A DNA stretch of 17,766 nucleotides, taken from positions 1 through 17,766 of the forward strand of contig SKKY01000161.1 of the NCBI GenBank assembly GCA_007123515.1. The letters are read 5' to 3'. The notes under the pieces are model-generated. The model saw only the letters and a list, made by a program, of their open reading frames with translations. It was not told where the DNA came from and did no database searches. Numbering within the stretch: the stretch's first letter is position 1; every line of letters begins with the position of its first letter. This document shows, piece after piece, positions 7,220 to 14,368 of this stretch. The translations under genes and the position numbers were made by a program. Source of the stretch: Clostridia bacterium (GTDB lineage: Bacteria > Bacillota > Peptococcia > Peptococcales > SKKY01).

Positions 7220-8887
7220 TTACATTCTTTCCGGTGCATGAACTCCTAACATTGTCAGGATGTTCTTTAATGTTATTTTCGTTGCCACAACCAGGCCAAG
7301 ACGAGCTTCCATTACCTGCGGCTCGCTTCCGATTACTTTGCAGTTATTATAGAAGCTGTGGAACAATCCTGCCAGATCATGAGCATAAATAGCTAATTTG
7401 TGTGGTTCCATATGTTTGGCTGATAAGCGGACTTCTTCCGGGAAATCAGCGATTTTTCTAAGAAGCAAACGTTCTTCTTCGGCTTGTAGGACGCCAAGGG
7501 CTTCCGGGCTTACCGCAAAATCTTCCTGTCCGGTTGCTTTTATGATGCTGCAGATCCGGGCATGTCCGTATTGTACATAGTAGACCGGGTTGTCGGATGA
7601 TTCCGATTTTGCCAGCTCAAGATCAAAGTCAAGATGAGAATCCGGGCTGCGCATCGCAAAGAAATAGCGGGCGGCATCTTTACCGACTTCATCCACCAAT
7701 TCATTTAAGGTAATGTATTTACCGGTTCTTTTTGACATTCTTACAATATCTTTACCGCGGAACAGACGAACCAGCTGCATAATGATTACCTGAAGACTTT
7801 CCGGGTCATGTCCGATCGCCTCCATTGCGCCTTTCATCCGGGCCACATGACCATGATGATCCGCTCCCCAGATATTGATCAGCAGATCGTATCCGCGCGA
7901 GAACTTATCTTTATGATAGGCAATATCTGCTGCAAAGTAGGTCGGGATTCCGTTAGAACGCTGAATGACCTCATCTTTTTCCTCAACGAAGGCTGAGGTT
8001 TTAAACCAAAGAGCTCCTTCATTTTCATAGACCAAATCTTTTTCTTTTAGAAACTTGATGGTCTCCTGAATTTGTCCGGACTCATGCAGACTTTTTTCAC
8101 TGTACCAGTTATCATAGACCACTCCAAAACTTTCCAGGTCATGTTTGATCGCTCCGAGTTTTTCCTGCAAGGCAACCTCGGTTAATTTCTCTACTCGGTG
8201 TTCATCATTTAACAGGGAATCTCCATAGGTATTGATGATCCGCTGTACGGTTTCTTTAATGTCTTCTCCGTGATAGCCTTCTTCCGGGAACGGGAAATCT
8301 TTTCCTAAAAGTTCAAAATAGCGGGCTTCCAGGGACTTACCGAAATTTTCTATCTGATTGCCGGCATCGTTAATGTAGAATTCTTTGTCCACACTATATC
8401 CGGCAAAGTTCATAATATTTGATAAAGAATCACCTAAAGCCGCTCCACGGGCATTGCCCATATGTAACAAGCCTGTTGGGTTGGCACTGACAAACTCAAT
8501 CATTACTTTTTTGCCCTTACCGTAATCACCACGACCATAATCATCCTGCTGTTCAAGCACCAGCGGAATTACGTTTTGCAGCCACTGATCCTGCAAATGA
8601 AAGTTCACAAATCCCGGTCCGGCAATCTCCATCCGGTCAATTTCTGTTTTTTGGGGATCCATTTCACCCACTAAAAGACCCGCGATCTCTCTTGGGTTTT
8701 TCTTGGCCTGCTTTGTTAAGAGCATGGCAATGTTTGTGGCAAAATCTCCGTGTGACTTTTCTCTCGGAACTTCAAGAACAAATTCCGGCAACTGCTCAAA
8801 CTCAATCTCTCCGCGTTCTTTTAATCTGGAAAACGCCGCTGTGATTTCCTCGTTAATCTGATATTTTACTTTTTCAATAATATTCAT
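7220..8887 (-). CDS. argS: Arginyl-tRNA synthetase
   Basis: This class I synthetase charges tRNA-Arg with arginine. The 555 residues show the ArgRS-specific N-terminal domain (about 1-110, with SHGDFATNIA), the HIGH-like HMGN at 142-145 in the NPTGLLHMGNARGAA segment, the KMSKS-like MSKR at 384-387 followed by TGKYITL, and a C-terminal DALR anticodon-binding domain beginning near YVQYGHARI. The start ATG has AAAGGA 8 bases upstream. It lies 38 bases after lysO with no terminator visible between them and 34 bases before pyrG, so it probably belongs to the transcript that begins at the lysO promoter, although a weak promoter of its own in the AT-rich gap cannot be excluded. Confidence 0.97.
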   Translation of the reverse strand: MNIIEKVKYQINEEITAAFSRLKERGEIEFEQLPEFVLEVPREKSHGDFATNIAMLLTKQAKKNPREIAGLLVGEMDPQKTEIDRMEIAGPGFVNFHLQDQWLQNVIPLVLEQQDDYGRGDYGKGKKVMIEFVSANPTGLLHMGNARGAALGDSLSNIMNFAGYSVDKEFYINDAGNQIENFGKSLEARYFELLGKDFPFPEEGYHGEDIKETVQRIINTYGDSLLNDEHRVEKLTEVALQEKLGAIKHDLESFGVVYDNWYSEKSLHESGQIQETIKFLKEKDLVYENEGALWFKTSAFVEEKDEVIQRSNGIPTYFAADIAYHKDKFSRGYDLLINIWGADHHGHVARMKGAMEAIGHDPESLQVIIMQLVRLFRGKDIVRMSKRTGKYITLNELVDEVGKDAARYFFAMRSPDSHLDFDLELAKSESSDNPVYYVQYGHARICSIIKATGQEDFAVSPEALGVLQAEEERLLLRKIADFPEEVRLSAKHMEPHKLAIYAHDLAGLFHSFYNNCKVIGSEPQVMEARLGLVVATKITLKNILTMLGVHAPERM

Positions 8888-8925
8888 ACCGACAGTCCTT
8901 TCCTACATATAACATATTGATTTTA

Positions 8926-9528
8926 CTATATATTAAAGCTTATTAAAAGTGAAATTAAAAAAGGGGAGACTAAAGTTAAAGTCACGCCACTGATAAATCC
9001 GATCAGGGCGATATCTTTTCCTGCATATCGGCTAACAAAGGGCAATGTGGTATCCATTGAAGTCGCGCCCCCCGGTGCCATTGCCGGGAATTTACCAAAA
9101 TGGTGCACAATAAACGGTAAAAGAATAATGGTCAGCAGTTCGCGGAATAAATTGGATAGAAAAGCAATCGCACCAATCTCCGTTGTCGCTAAATTTCTAA
9201 GCAATACCGCCGACATGCTGTACCATCCAAAACCGGCACTGATCGCCATCGTCTCCATCAGATTGGTGCTGACAAAAAGACTGATCACCATCGCCCCAAA
9301 AAGCGTTCCGAGAATTACAAGAAAAGGAGCTAACAGAATCTTTATACCCATATCCTTAATTCTGTACCACACTTCCTTATTTCTACCCAGATCAATGCCC
9401 ACAATAAAAACCAAAAGGTAAAGAAGGTATTCGTTTACGATATCCAACTGCACCTGCCATGTTGCAATGTCTAAAAAAAGACCCGTTAAAACACCAAGAA
9501 CCACCGTACCCACTAAGAGCAAAATCAT
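8926..9528 (-). CDS. lysO: LysO-family lysine exporter, C-terminal half
   Basis: This 200-residue membrane protein corresponds to the larger, C-terminal part of the LysO (YbjE, DUF340) family, which in E. coli exports lysine as one protein of about 300 residues. About five hydrophobic segments are visible, with family-like stretches GIDLGRN, SAGFGWYSMSA, FLSNLFRELL and APGGATSMDTTLP. Its ATG overlaps the stop of the smaller partner gene in an ATGA (9528-9525), so the two halves are translationally coupled and together total about 291 residues. Split LysO pairs are, to my knowledge, common in Bacillota, so this is more likely an ancestral two-gene form than a recent frameshift. The exact substrate here (lysine or another basic amino acid) is inferred. 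Confidence 0.85.
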   Translation of the reverse strand: MILLLVGTVVLGVLTGLFLDIATWQVQLDIVNEYLLYLLVFIVGIDLGRNKEVWYRIKDMGIKILLAPFLVILGTLFGAMVISLFVSTNLMETMAISAGFGWYSMSAVLLRNLATTEIGAIAFLSNLFRELLTIILLPFIVHHFGKFPAMAPGGATSMDTTLPFVSRYAGKDIALIGFISGVTLTLVSPFLISLLISFNI

Positions 9529-9800
9529 AGCCAGTCTCCGAAAATCATTTTCCCAAAATACCAGACAAAAATCACACTGCCAAAAACACTAGCCAGGCTG
9601 ATAAAAAACGCGGTTTTACCGAGCTCAAAAATATTCTGTACAATCGTTTCATCCATTCCGATATTCAGGCCCATCCCAAAAAGCAAAAATACCAGGACAA
9701 TGATTAACAGCAAGTCAACCCTTTTATGTATCTGTTCCGGAACCCAGCCCAGCGCACTAAGCACAATTCCAATCAAAAATGCAATCATAATCCCTGCCAT
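9525..9800 (-). CDS. lysO: LysO-family lysine exporter, N-terminal half
   Basis: This 91-residue protein has about three hydrophobic segments and matches the N-terminal part of LysO/DUF340, including LLFGMGLNIGMDETI near the middle. The start is taken as ATG 9800-9798, 8 bases after a GGGGGGG run that serves as ribosome binding site; a TTG one codon earlier (9803) is also possible. Its stop codon overlaps the start of the C-terminal half by four bases, so the two proteins are presumably made in step and assemble in the cytoplasmic membrane. A good promoter lies 36 bases upstream. The neighbouring argS makes a link with basic amino acid balance plausible, but this is inference from context. 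Confidence 0.82.
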   Translation of the reverse strand: MAGIMIAFLIGIVLSALGWVPEQIHKRVDLLLIIVLVFLLFGMGLNIGMDETIVQNIFELGKTAFFISLASVFGSVIFVWYFGKMIFGDWL

Positions 9801-9835
9801 CAAACATTCCCCCCCATTCGCCCGAAGACCAAAAC

Positions 9836-9864
9836 ATTATATATGAAACACCCGGTAAAAACAA
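9836..9864 (-). promoter_or_regulatory. Sigma-A type promoter of lysO (and probably argS onward)
   Basis: TTGTTT (9864-9859) and a perfect TATAAT (9841-9836) are separated by 17 bases on the minus strand. Transcription would start near 9829 and leave a leader of about 30 bases. As no terminator is visible down to rpmE, this may be the main promoter of the long lysO-argS-pyrG-fba-tal-glpX-rho run. Confidence 0.78.
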
Positions 9865-9876
9865 CAAAGGAAAAAG

Positions 9877-9925
9877 AGTTGGGGACGTGTACTTGCTGGT
9901 AAACCGCAAGTACACGTCCCCAACT
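9877..9925. repeat. Long hairpin-forming inverted repeat, copy 1
   Basis: Two perfect 20-base arms (9877-9896 and 9906-9925) enclose a 9-base centre (TGGTAAACC) that can extend the stem by three pairs. The ends read GTTGGGGACGT and ACGTCCCCAAC, exactly as in the palindrome at 16996-17043, whereas the inner arm bases (GTACTTGC) differ. It lies between the spoVG terminator and the lysO promoter, outside any gene, and lacks a T-run, so it is not a standard terminator. The look is that of a REP-like or MITE-like palindrome, but no transposase is in the window. Confidence 0.9.
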
Positions 9926-9934
9926 AAAACCACT

Positions 9935-9977
9935 AAAAAAACCGAATGATCGTCGTGTTTCTGATCATCCGGTTTTT
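9935..9977 (-). terminator. Rho-independent terminator after spoVG
   Basis: On the minus strand ACCGGATGATC (9973-9963) pairs with GATCATTCGGT (9951-9941), with one G-U pair, around an 11-base loop. The stem runs on into A-T pairs and the 3' side ends in a run of seven T. On the plus strand the G-U pair becomes an A-C mismatch, so the structure is built for the spoVG direction. It lies 44 bases after the spoVG stop. Confidence 0.87.
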
Positions 9978-10020
9978 ATCTTAGCTATTAATTTTTTTCT
10001 TATTTTTTTTAGGACGCTGT

Positions 10021-10356
10021 TTATATTTCTTCGTCTGTTTCTTCGTCTGTTTCTTCATCGGTTTCTTCATCGGTTTCTGTTACTGTTTCTTCTGCAGCTT
10101 CATGTTCGGCTTCTTCGTAAGCCCGCAAGACGGCGTTTTGAATAACTGCACGGGAATCCTGAGAAATCGGATGTGCTATATCCTTAAATTCTCCATCTGG
10201 CATTCTCTTACTTGGCATGGCTACAAATAATCCATTTTGCCCCTCAACCACTTTTACGTCATGAACAACAAAAGCGTCATTCAATGTTACCGATACTATG
10301 GCTTTCATCTTGCCTTCCTGGTTGATTTTCCTAATTCTCACATCAGTTACTTGCAT
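10021..10356 (-). CDS. spoVG: Septation/regulatory protein SpoVG with acidic repeat tail
   Basis: SpoVG is a small nucleic-acid-binding regulator; in Bacillus it affects asymmetric septation and in other Gram-positives capsule, virulence or cell-wall genes. Residues 1-85 match the family closely: MQVTDVRIRKINQEG, VVHDVKVV, GLFVAMPSKRMPDGEFKDIAHPI. From about residue 86 the tail is very acidic and ends in four TDEE units encoded by a 12-base tandem repeat, giving 111 residues against the usual 85-100. The start ATG is 9 bases after AGGAGGTGG. Two candidate sigma-A promoters and several repeated motifs lie in the 191-base gap before it; I did not find a convincing sigma-H promoter. The presence of SpoVG does not prove sporulation. 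Confidence 0.96.
   Translation of the reverse strand: MQVTDVRIRKINQEGKMKAIVSVTLNDAFVVHDVKVVEGQNGLFVAMPSKRMPDGEFKDIAHPISQDSRAVIQNAVLRAYEEAEHEAAEETVTETDEETDEETDEETDEEI
10027..10074 (-). repeat. 12-base tandem repeat (four units) in the end of spoVG
   Basis: Four contiguous 12-base units encode T-D-E-E. On the plus strand the first two read TTCTTCGTCTGT and the next two TTCTTCATCGGT, an A-A-B-B pattern. Unit changes keep the frame, so the length of the acidic tail could vary between strains. Confidence 0.93.
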
Positions 10357-10399
10357 GATAATCTTCCACCTCCTGTTGTTCTTGACACTTTTACCCAGT

Positions 10400-10429
10400 A
10401 TTGTAAACTTAAAAACAATTTATTAACAA
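10400..10429 (-). promoter_or_regulatory. Candidate proximal promoter of spoVG
   Basis: TTGTTA (10429-10424) and TACAAT (10405-10400) are separated by 18 bases on the minus strand. The start would be near 10393, about 37 bases before the spoVG ATG. The spacer is one base longer than ideal and the surroundings are AT-rich, so this is a moderate match. Confidence 0.5.
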
Positions 10430-10458
10430 ACTTATTTTGAATGGTTTTATATTCTCTA

Positions 10459-10487
10459 ATTTTACCCATTCGACAATCATTTATCAA
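10459..10487 (-). promoter_or_regulatory. Candidate distal sigma-A promoter of spoVG
   Basis: TTGATA (10487-10482) and TAAAAT (10464-10459) are separated by 17 bases on the minus strand. It lies between the purR stop and the spoVG start and would give a leader of about 95 bases. A TGGGTAAAA motif that overlaps its -10 box is repeated 71 bases closer to the gene. Confidence 0.6.
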
Positions 10488-10547
10488 TAATTTTCTTCCA
10501 GTATTGTGTATTATTATACACCGCACCTTCAGAGGCTCTTTGTTTTT

Positions 10548-11357
10548 TTATTCTTTGACCGCGATTTGTACTTCACGGGTTTCTGAGTTGAGTGTTTCGA
10601 GTGACAATAGGCTCAGGTATTCCTTAACTAGTTTGTTCTCCGGCTCTGCTGTAGTAATCAAGATGCCCATACCTAAAATTTCTGCATTAAACTCCCCAAG
10701 AAGATCGATCATGCCTTTCGCTGTTCCGCCGGCTTTCATAAAATCATCAATCACAATAACTTTGGAATTTTCCGGCAGTGTTCTTTTGGCCAGTGACATC
10801 GTAGAGATCGTATGATTAGATCCCGACACGTAATTAATATTTACGGCTGATCCTTCTGTTACCCGGCTTGAGTCACGGATAATAACAAGCGGGACACCAA
10901 AGGTCTCTGCGGTCATTAGTGCCAGCGGAATGCCTTTGGTTTCTATCGTTACAATGTAGTCCGGTTTGGTCTCCCGGAATTTTTTTGCAAATATTTTAGC
11001 CAACTTACGCAGAATGTCCGGCGAATAGATCAGATCGGTCATGTATAAATAACCACCGGGAAGAATCCGATCGCCCTTTGACAGATCCTTAGCCAGCTCT
11101 TTTAAGAAGCTTTTTTCTGCCCGATCACCAAGATAGGGATAAAATACGACTCCGCCGGTTACTCCGGAGATGGTCTTTAAGTGACCTTCATCGGACTCGG
11201 AAAAAATATCACGGATAATATTTAGATCTTCACTGATACTCGATTTTGCGCTCTGGTATCTCTCGCAAAAATAATTCAGGCTAAAGATCTTGCCCGGATT
11301 TTCTGTTAATTCTTTTGTAAGCAACACCATTCTCTGGCTTCTTTTTAACTTATCCAA
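10548..11357 (-). CDS. purR: Purine operon repressor PurR (PRPP-sensing type)
   Basis: This is the Gram-positive PurR, which represses purine genes and is released from DNA by phosphoribosyl pyrophosphate. An N-terminal winged-helix domain (about 1-70) is followed by a phosphoribosyltransferase-like domain with the PRPP-binding motif VIVIDDFMKAGGT at 200-212. The length of 269 residues is normal. The start is TTG 11357-11355, 7 bases after AAGGAG, and that site is formed by the last two codons of the GntR gene (AAG GAG), whose stop lies 4 bases away; the two genes are thus coupled. No clear terminator follows, so purR transcripts may continue into spoVG, as in Bacillus where purR and spoVG are also close. 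Confidence 0.95.
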   Translation of the reverse strand: MDKLKRSQRMVLLTKELTENPGKIFSLNYFCERYQSAKSSISEDLNIIRDIFSESDEGHLKTISGVTGGVVFYPYLGDRAEKSFLKELAKDLSKGDRILPGGYLYMTDLIYSPDILRKLAKIFAKKFRETKPDYIVTIETKGIPLALMTAETFGVPLVIIRDSSRVTEGSAVNINYVSGSNHTISTMSLAKRTLPENSKVIVIDDFMKAGGTAKGMIDLLGEFNAEILGMGILITTAEPENKLVKEYLSLLSLETLNSETREVQIAVKE

Positions 11358-11361
11358 TTCT

Positions 11362-12057
11362 TTACTCCTTATACAGCCCCTGTGACTCTATCGATTCCAT
11401 CATGGCTGTTTCCGCATTTTCAATATGTTCAATGGCCAATGCCTGAGCAAGTTTTGAATCGCGCAGTGCAAGAGCCTCTAAAATTTTCCTGTGTTCTTCT
11501 AAGGCCGTCTTACTTCTGCCCGGTCTGGCTAATGAAGCGGAACGAAACCTCTGCAATTGTTCCTGAAGGTTATTGACCATCTGTACCAGCTTTTCATTGC
11601 GAGCCGTTTTATACAAAAGATCATGGAAGGTGGTATCAATTTCAACGATAGAACGCAGATTATTACCATCAATTTCACCGGCTTCCACAAACAGACTTTT
11701 TTCCATCTCATCCAGCTCTTCCGGTGTGATTCTCTGTGCAGCCAGGCTTGCAGCCAACCCCTCAAGGGCAGCCCGAACCTCAAAAACCTCATGAATGTCT
11801 TTTACAGAAATTCCGGCCACATAAGCACCTTTTCTCGGTACCATAATCACAAGACCTTCAAGCTCCAGCTTTCTGATCGCTTCTCTGACAGGCGTTCTGC
11901 TAACACCCATTTCATCGGCAAGCTGAATTTCCATCAGTCTTTCACCCGGTTCAAGGGTCTGATTAATAATGGCATCGCGTAATGTTTCAAAAACAATCTC
12001 CCGTAACGGCTTATAGCTGTCTAACGTAATCGGCACTAATCTTCTCTGTCTGCTCAT
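11362..12057 (-). CDS. GntR-family regulator, FadR/FCD subfamily
   Basis: This 231-residue transcription factor has an N-terminal winged helix-turn-helix (about 15-80), with the typical GntR stretch ADEMGVSRTPVREAIRKLE at 48-66, and a C-terminal all-helical FCD ligand-binding domain. Residues D141, H145, H189 and H211 are placed like the metal-binding set of the FCD domain, so a metal-assisted small carboxylate ligand is likely. The ligand and targets cannot be told from sequence. The start ATG has AAGGAGG 8 bases upstream. It sits between ispE and purR, 54 bases after ispE and 4 bases before purR, which suggests co-transcription rather than control of a divergent neighbour. Confidence 0.92.
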   Translation of the reverse strand: MSRQRRLVPITLDSYKPLREIVFETLRDAIINQTLEPGERLMEIQLADEMGVSRTPVREAIRKLELEGLVIMVPRKGAYVAGISVKDIHEVFEVRAALEGLAASLAAQRITPEELDEMEKSLFVEAGEIDGNNLRSIVEIDTTFHDLLYKTARNEKLVQMVNNLQEQLQRFRSASLARPGRSKTALEEHRKILEALALRDSKLAQALAIEHIENAETAMMESIESQGLYKE

Positions 12058-12111
12058 TTCGTCATCCTCCTTTTTATCTTTACCCCGTACTTTTTTTTAT
12101 TTTCTATTTTT

Positions 12112-12975
12112 TTATTCTTCAAGAAATCGGGTCATGGTACAAAAATCAAACGAATTCCTGTGCTTCTCCATAAAAGTCAATGCGTCTTCTTTATTAGTAA
12201 ACAAAGAAAAAAAGGTTGATCCGCTGCCGGACATCAGGGATGCCGGATTATCGGCCACCAGCGTTTCTTTAATTTTCCGTAATGGTGGTAACAACTCGAA
12301 ACTTGAATCTTCCAGCTTGTTATACAGATTCTCTGCTACAAAGGAGACATTCCCTTCGCTAATAGCTTCTGCCATCGCAGATGCTGACTGTGGGCTGTCT
12401 GCAATAACCAAATTCTTATATACCTCAGCTGTTGAGAGTCCTTCTGCAGGTTTTAGTAACACCACATACAGCGGAGGCAATCCAACAAGATCTCTTATGA
12501 TTTCTCCCCGACCAGTCGCCAGAGATGTCGCGCCATAAAAGAAAAAGCTGACATCCGATCCCACCTGTTGCCCATAAAAAGCCATTTGCTCTTTAGAGAG
12601 CTGCAAATCATAGAGTTTAGAGATCCCTTCTATCGCCGTTGCCGCATTTGAGCTCCCCCCGGCCAGACCGGCTTCTGCGGGAATCATTTTTTCAATAGCC
12701 ACAGAAAGACCCTTTACCTCCGGATAATCCTTCGCCACAATCCCTATGGCTTTGTGTACCAGATTAGTCTGATCCGTTGGAATTGCAAGGTCGCTGCAGC
12801 TGATGATGATCTCGTCTGCTTTTTCCATCGTCAACAAATCATGGCACAGAAGCTTCTGCATAATCATTTCCACCTGGTGATAGCCATCACCACGCTTATA
12901 TAGTACGTCGATATATAAATTTATTTTTGCATGTGAACTAAGCGTAAGCAAAGAGGCAACCACCCTTTTATTCAT
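12112..12975 (-). CDS. ispE: 4-diphosphocytidyl-2-C-methyl-D-erythritol kinase
   Basis: IspE phosphorylates 4-diphosphocytidyl-2-C-methylerythritol in the non-mevalonate isoprenoid pathway. It is a GHMP kinase: K17 in AKINLYIDVL, the ATP-binding glycine motif PAEAGLAGGSS (99-109), D141 in GSDVSFFF as catalytic base, and MSGSGSTFF near the C-terminus. The start is ATG 12975-12973, giving 287 residues, near the usual 280-290. A reading frame continues upstream to a TTG at 13029, but those 18 codons would be a lysine/phenylalanine run that falls in the uraA terminator, so it is rejected. The ribosome binding site is weak (GGAAAG, about 5 bases away). It leads the ispE-gntR-purR group. Confidence 0.95.
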   Translation of the reverse strand: MNKRVVASLLTLSSHAKINLYIDVLYKRGDGYHQVEMIMQKLLCHDLLTMEKADEIIISCSDLAIPTDQTNLVHKAIGIVAKDYPEVKGLSVAIEKMIPAEAGLAGGSSNAATAIEGISKLYDLQLSKEQMAFYGQQVGSDVSFFFYGATSLATGRGEIIRDLVGLPPLYVVLLKPAEGLSTAEVYKNLVIADSPQSASAMAEAISEGNVSFVAENLYNKLEDSSFELLPPLRKIKETLVADNPASLMSGSGSTFFSLFTNKEDALTFMEKHRNSFDFCTMTRFLEE

Positions 12976-13013
12976 CTGACTTTCCGTTTCATATAGTTTA
13001 CCCTTTTTTTTAG

Positions 13014-13052
13014 AAAAAAAAAAGAGCAAATCCGTAGGGATCGCTCTTTTTT
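13014..13052 (-). terminator. Rho-independent terminator after uraA
   Basis: On the minus strand AAAAAAGAGC (13052-13043) pairs with GCTCTTTTTT (13027-13018); an inner stem GATCC/GGATT with a CTAC loop and one bulged T extends it, and a run of ten T follows (13023-13014). It lies 33 bases after the uraA stop and 38 bases before the ispE ATG. The plus strand also has T-rich flanks, so it may work in both directions. Confidence 0.9.
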
Positions 13053-13085
13053 GCCTGTATCGTTCGTTTTTTGATGCTTTTAATG

Positions 13086-14309
13086 CTATATTTTTTTCAT
13101 AACGTACGGAATCAGGATGTTAAAGACGGCATTCAGGGTCACACCCACTACAGCCGCCAGACTAAGACCTGACAAGGAAGCCGGTCCGGGTAAAGGAATC
13201 ACCAAAAGATTGGCATCCCCCTGAATGTAGGCGATTCCGACAATCAGTACCGTAAAGACCACAATGCTGTTTCTTAAGTCACTTAAGTCCAGGCGGGTCT
13301 CAACCATGGTGCGGATCCCGATGCTGGCAATCATTCCAAAAAGAACAAAGCTGACGCCACCCATAACGGCCATCGGAATCGACTGGATTAACGCACCAAA
13401 TTTTCCGATAAAACTTAATAGAATCGCAATCACAGCCGCACCGCGCAAAATCATCGGGCTGTAATTCTTGGTCACCGCCAAAACACCGGTGTTCTCTCCG
13501 TACGTGGTGTTAGCCGGTGCGCCAATCAGGCCGGCGAAAGCCGTGGCCAAACCATCACCCAAAAGCGTTCTGTGTAAACCCGGTTTTTTCATAAAATCTT
13601 TTTCTACCACCGCTCCGTTGGTTGTAATATCACCAATGTGCTCAATTAAGGTAACCAGGGCAATCGGAATAATGATCAGCATCGCTTCCGCTGAGAACGC
13701 CGGTGCAGTAAATTCCGGCATGGCAAAAATATTGGCCTCTTGCATTCCACTGATATCGACATTGCCCATGATGGCTGCGGCAATGTATCCGATCACAATC
13801 CCCATCAGAATCGGAATCATTCGTAAAAATCCGCGGGCTAAGATTCCGGTTAACGCCACACCTAAAATGGTGATGATCGCTACCGTCCAGTTTGCCGATG
13901 ACATGTCCACTGCTACCGGAGCCAGGATCAGTCCGATAACGATAATGATCGGACCGGTTACCACCGCAGGAAAGAGTTTTCTTACATTATCAATCCCTAC
14001 AAAGTAGACCGTCAGCGACATTAAAAAATAGACCGCTCCAACGGCTAAAAATGAACCGGTGGCATATTCAATACCGAAGGTTTCTTTAACAATCATAATT
14101 CCCGGTATAAAGGCAAAAGACGACCCCAGGAACACAGGAACTTGCCCGCCGGTGACCAAATGGAACAGCAATGTGCCAACACCGGCCCCCAAAAGGGCGA
14201 TCGAAGGATTAAGTCCGGTAATAAAGGGTACGAGTACAGTGGCACCAAACATTGCCAGTACATGCTGAAAAGATAGTACGAAATTCTTGGGTGTTAATTG
14301 TTCTTTCAT
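13086..14309 (-). CDS. uraA: Uracil permease, NCS2 family
   Basis: This membrane protein imports uracil with protons. It has 407 residues and about 12-14 hydrophobic segments. The two glutamates that bind uracil in E. coli UraA have counterparts here: E223 in LIEHIGD and E272 in YGENTGV; the APANTTYGENTG segment (264-275) is a family signature. The start is ATG 14309-14307, 7 bases after AGGAGG; a TTG one codon earlier is less well placed. The gene has a private promoter (14492-14464), a full PyrR-type attenuator in its leader and a strong terminator, so it is a single-gene transcript controlled by uridine nucleotides. The attenuator supports uracil as substrate over xanthine or other NCS2 ligands. 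Confidence 0.96.
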   Translation of the reverse strand: MKEQLTPKNFVLSFQHVLAMFGATVLVPFITGLNPSIALLGAGVGTLLFHLVTGGQVPVFLGSSFAFIPGIMIVKETFGIEYATGSFLAVGAVYFLMSLTVYFVGIDNVRKLFPAVVTGPIIIVIGLILAPVAVDMSSANWTVAIITILGVALTGILARGFLRMIPILMGIVIGYIAAAIMGNVDISGMQEANIFAMPEFTAPAFSAEAMLIIIPIALVTLIEHIGDITTNGAVVEKDFMKKPGLHRTLLGDGLATAFAGLIGAPANTTYGENTGVLAVTKNYSPMILRGAAVIAILLSFIGKFGALIQSIPMAVMGGVSFVLFGMIASIGIRTMVETRLDLSDLRNSIVVFTVLIVGIAYIQGDANLLVIPLPGPASLSGLSLAAVVGVTLNAVFNILIPYVMKKI

Positions 14310-14332
14310 CAAAAAACCTCCTGATCACAATG

Positions 14333-14368
14333 AAAAACCCCCTTTTGCGCGCAACACAATAAGGAGGT
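14333..14368 (-). terminator. Attenuator terminator hairpin in the uraA leader
   Basis: On the minus strand ACCTCCTT (14368-14361) pairs with AAGGGGGT, with an inner stem TTGTG/CGCAA, and is followed by a TTTTT run (14337-14333). Its upstream arm overlaps the CTCCTTATT arm of the antiterminator, so the two structures exclude each other. It ends about 24 bases before the uraA ATG. Confidence 0.87.

Noticed and set aside
8926..9800. Recent frameshift splitting a single lysO gene
   Set aside because: The ATGA overlap is a normal coupling arrangement, both halves have sensible ends, and two-gene LysO is known in Bacillota.
10506..10521. GTGTAT/ATACAC hairpin as a purR terminator
   Set aside because: Only six pairs, AT-rich and with no T-run on the minus strand; purR probably reads on into spoVG.
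10357..10547. Sigma-H promoter for spoVG, as known in Bacillus
   Set aside because: No AGGAATT-type -35 with a GAAT -10 at proper spacing was found; the matches seen are sigma-A type.
12976..13029. Longer ispE with an 18-residue extension from TTG 13029
   Set aside because: The extension lies in the poly-T tail of the uraA terminator and encodes a low-complexity stretch; ATG 12975 gives the normal family length.
13468..14007. 179-codon plus-strand frame opposite uraA
   Set aside because: It is antisense to a clear permease gene, lacks a ribosome binding site and reads as a biased shadow of hydrophobic codons.
14310..14312. TTG as the uraA start
   Set aside because: The next codon is ATG with ideal spacing from AGGAGG and the usual N-terminus.
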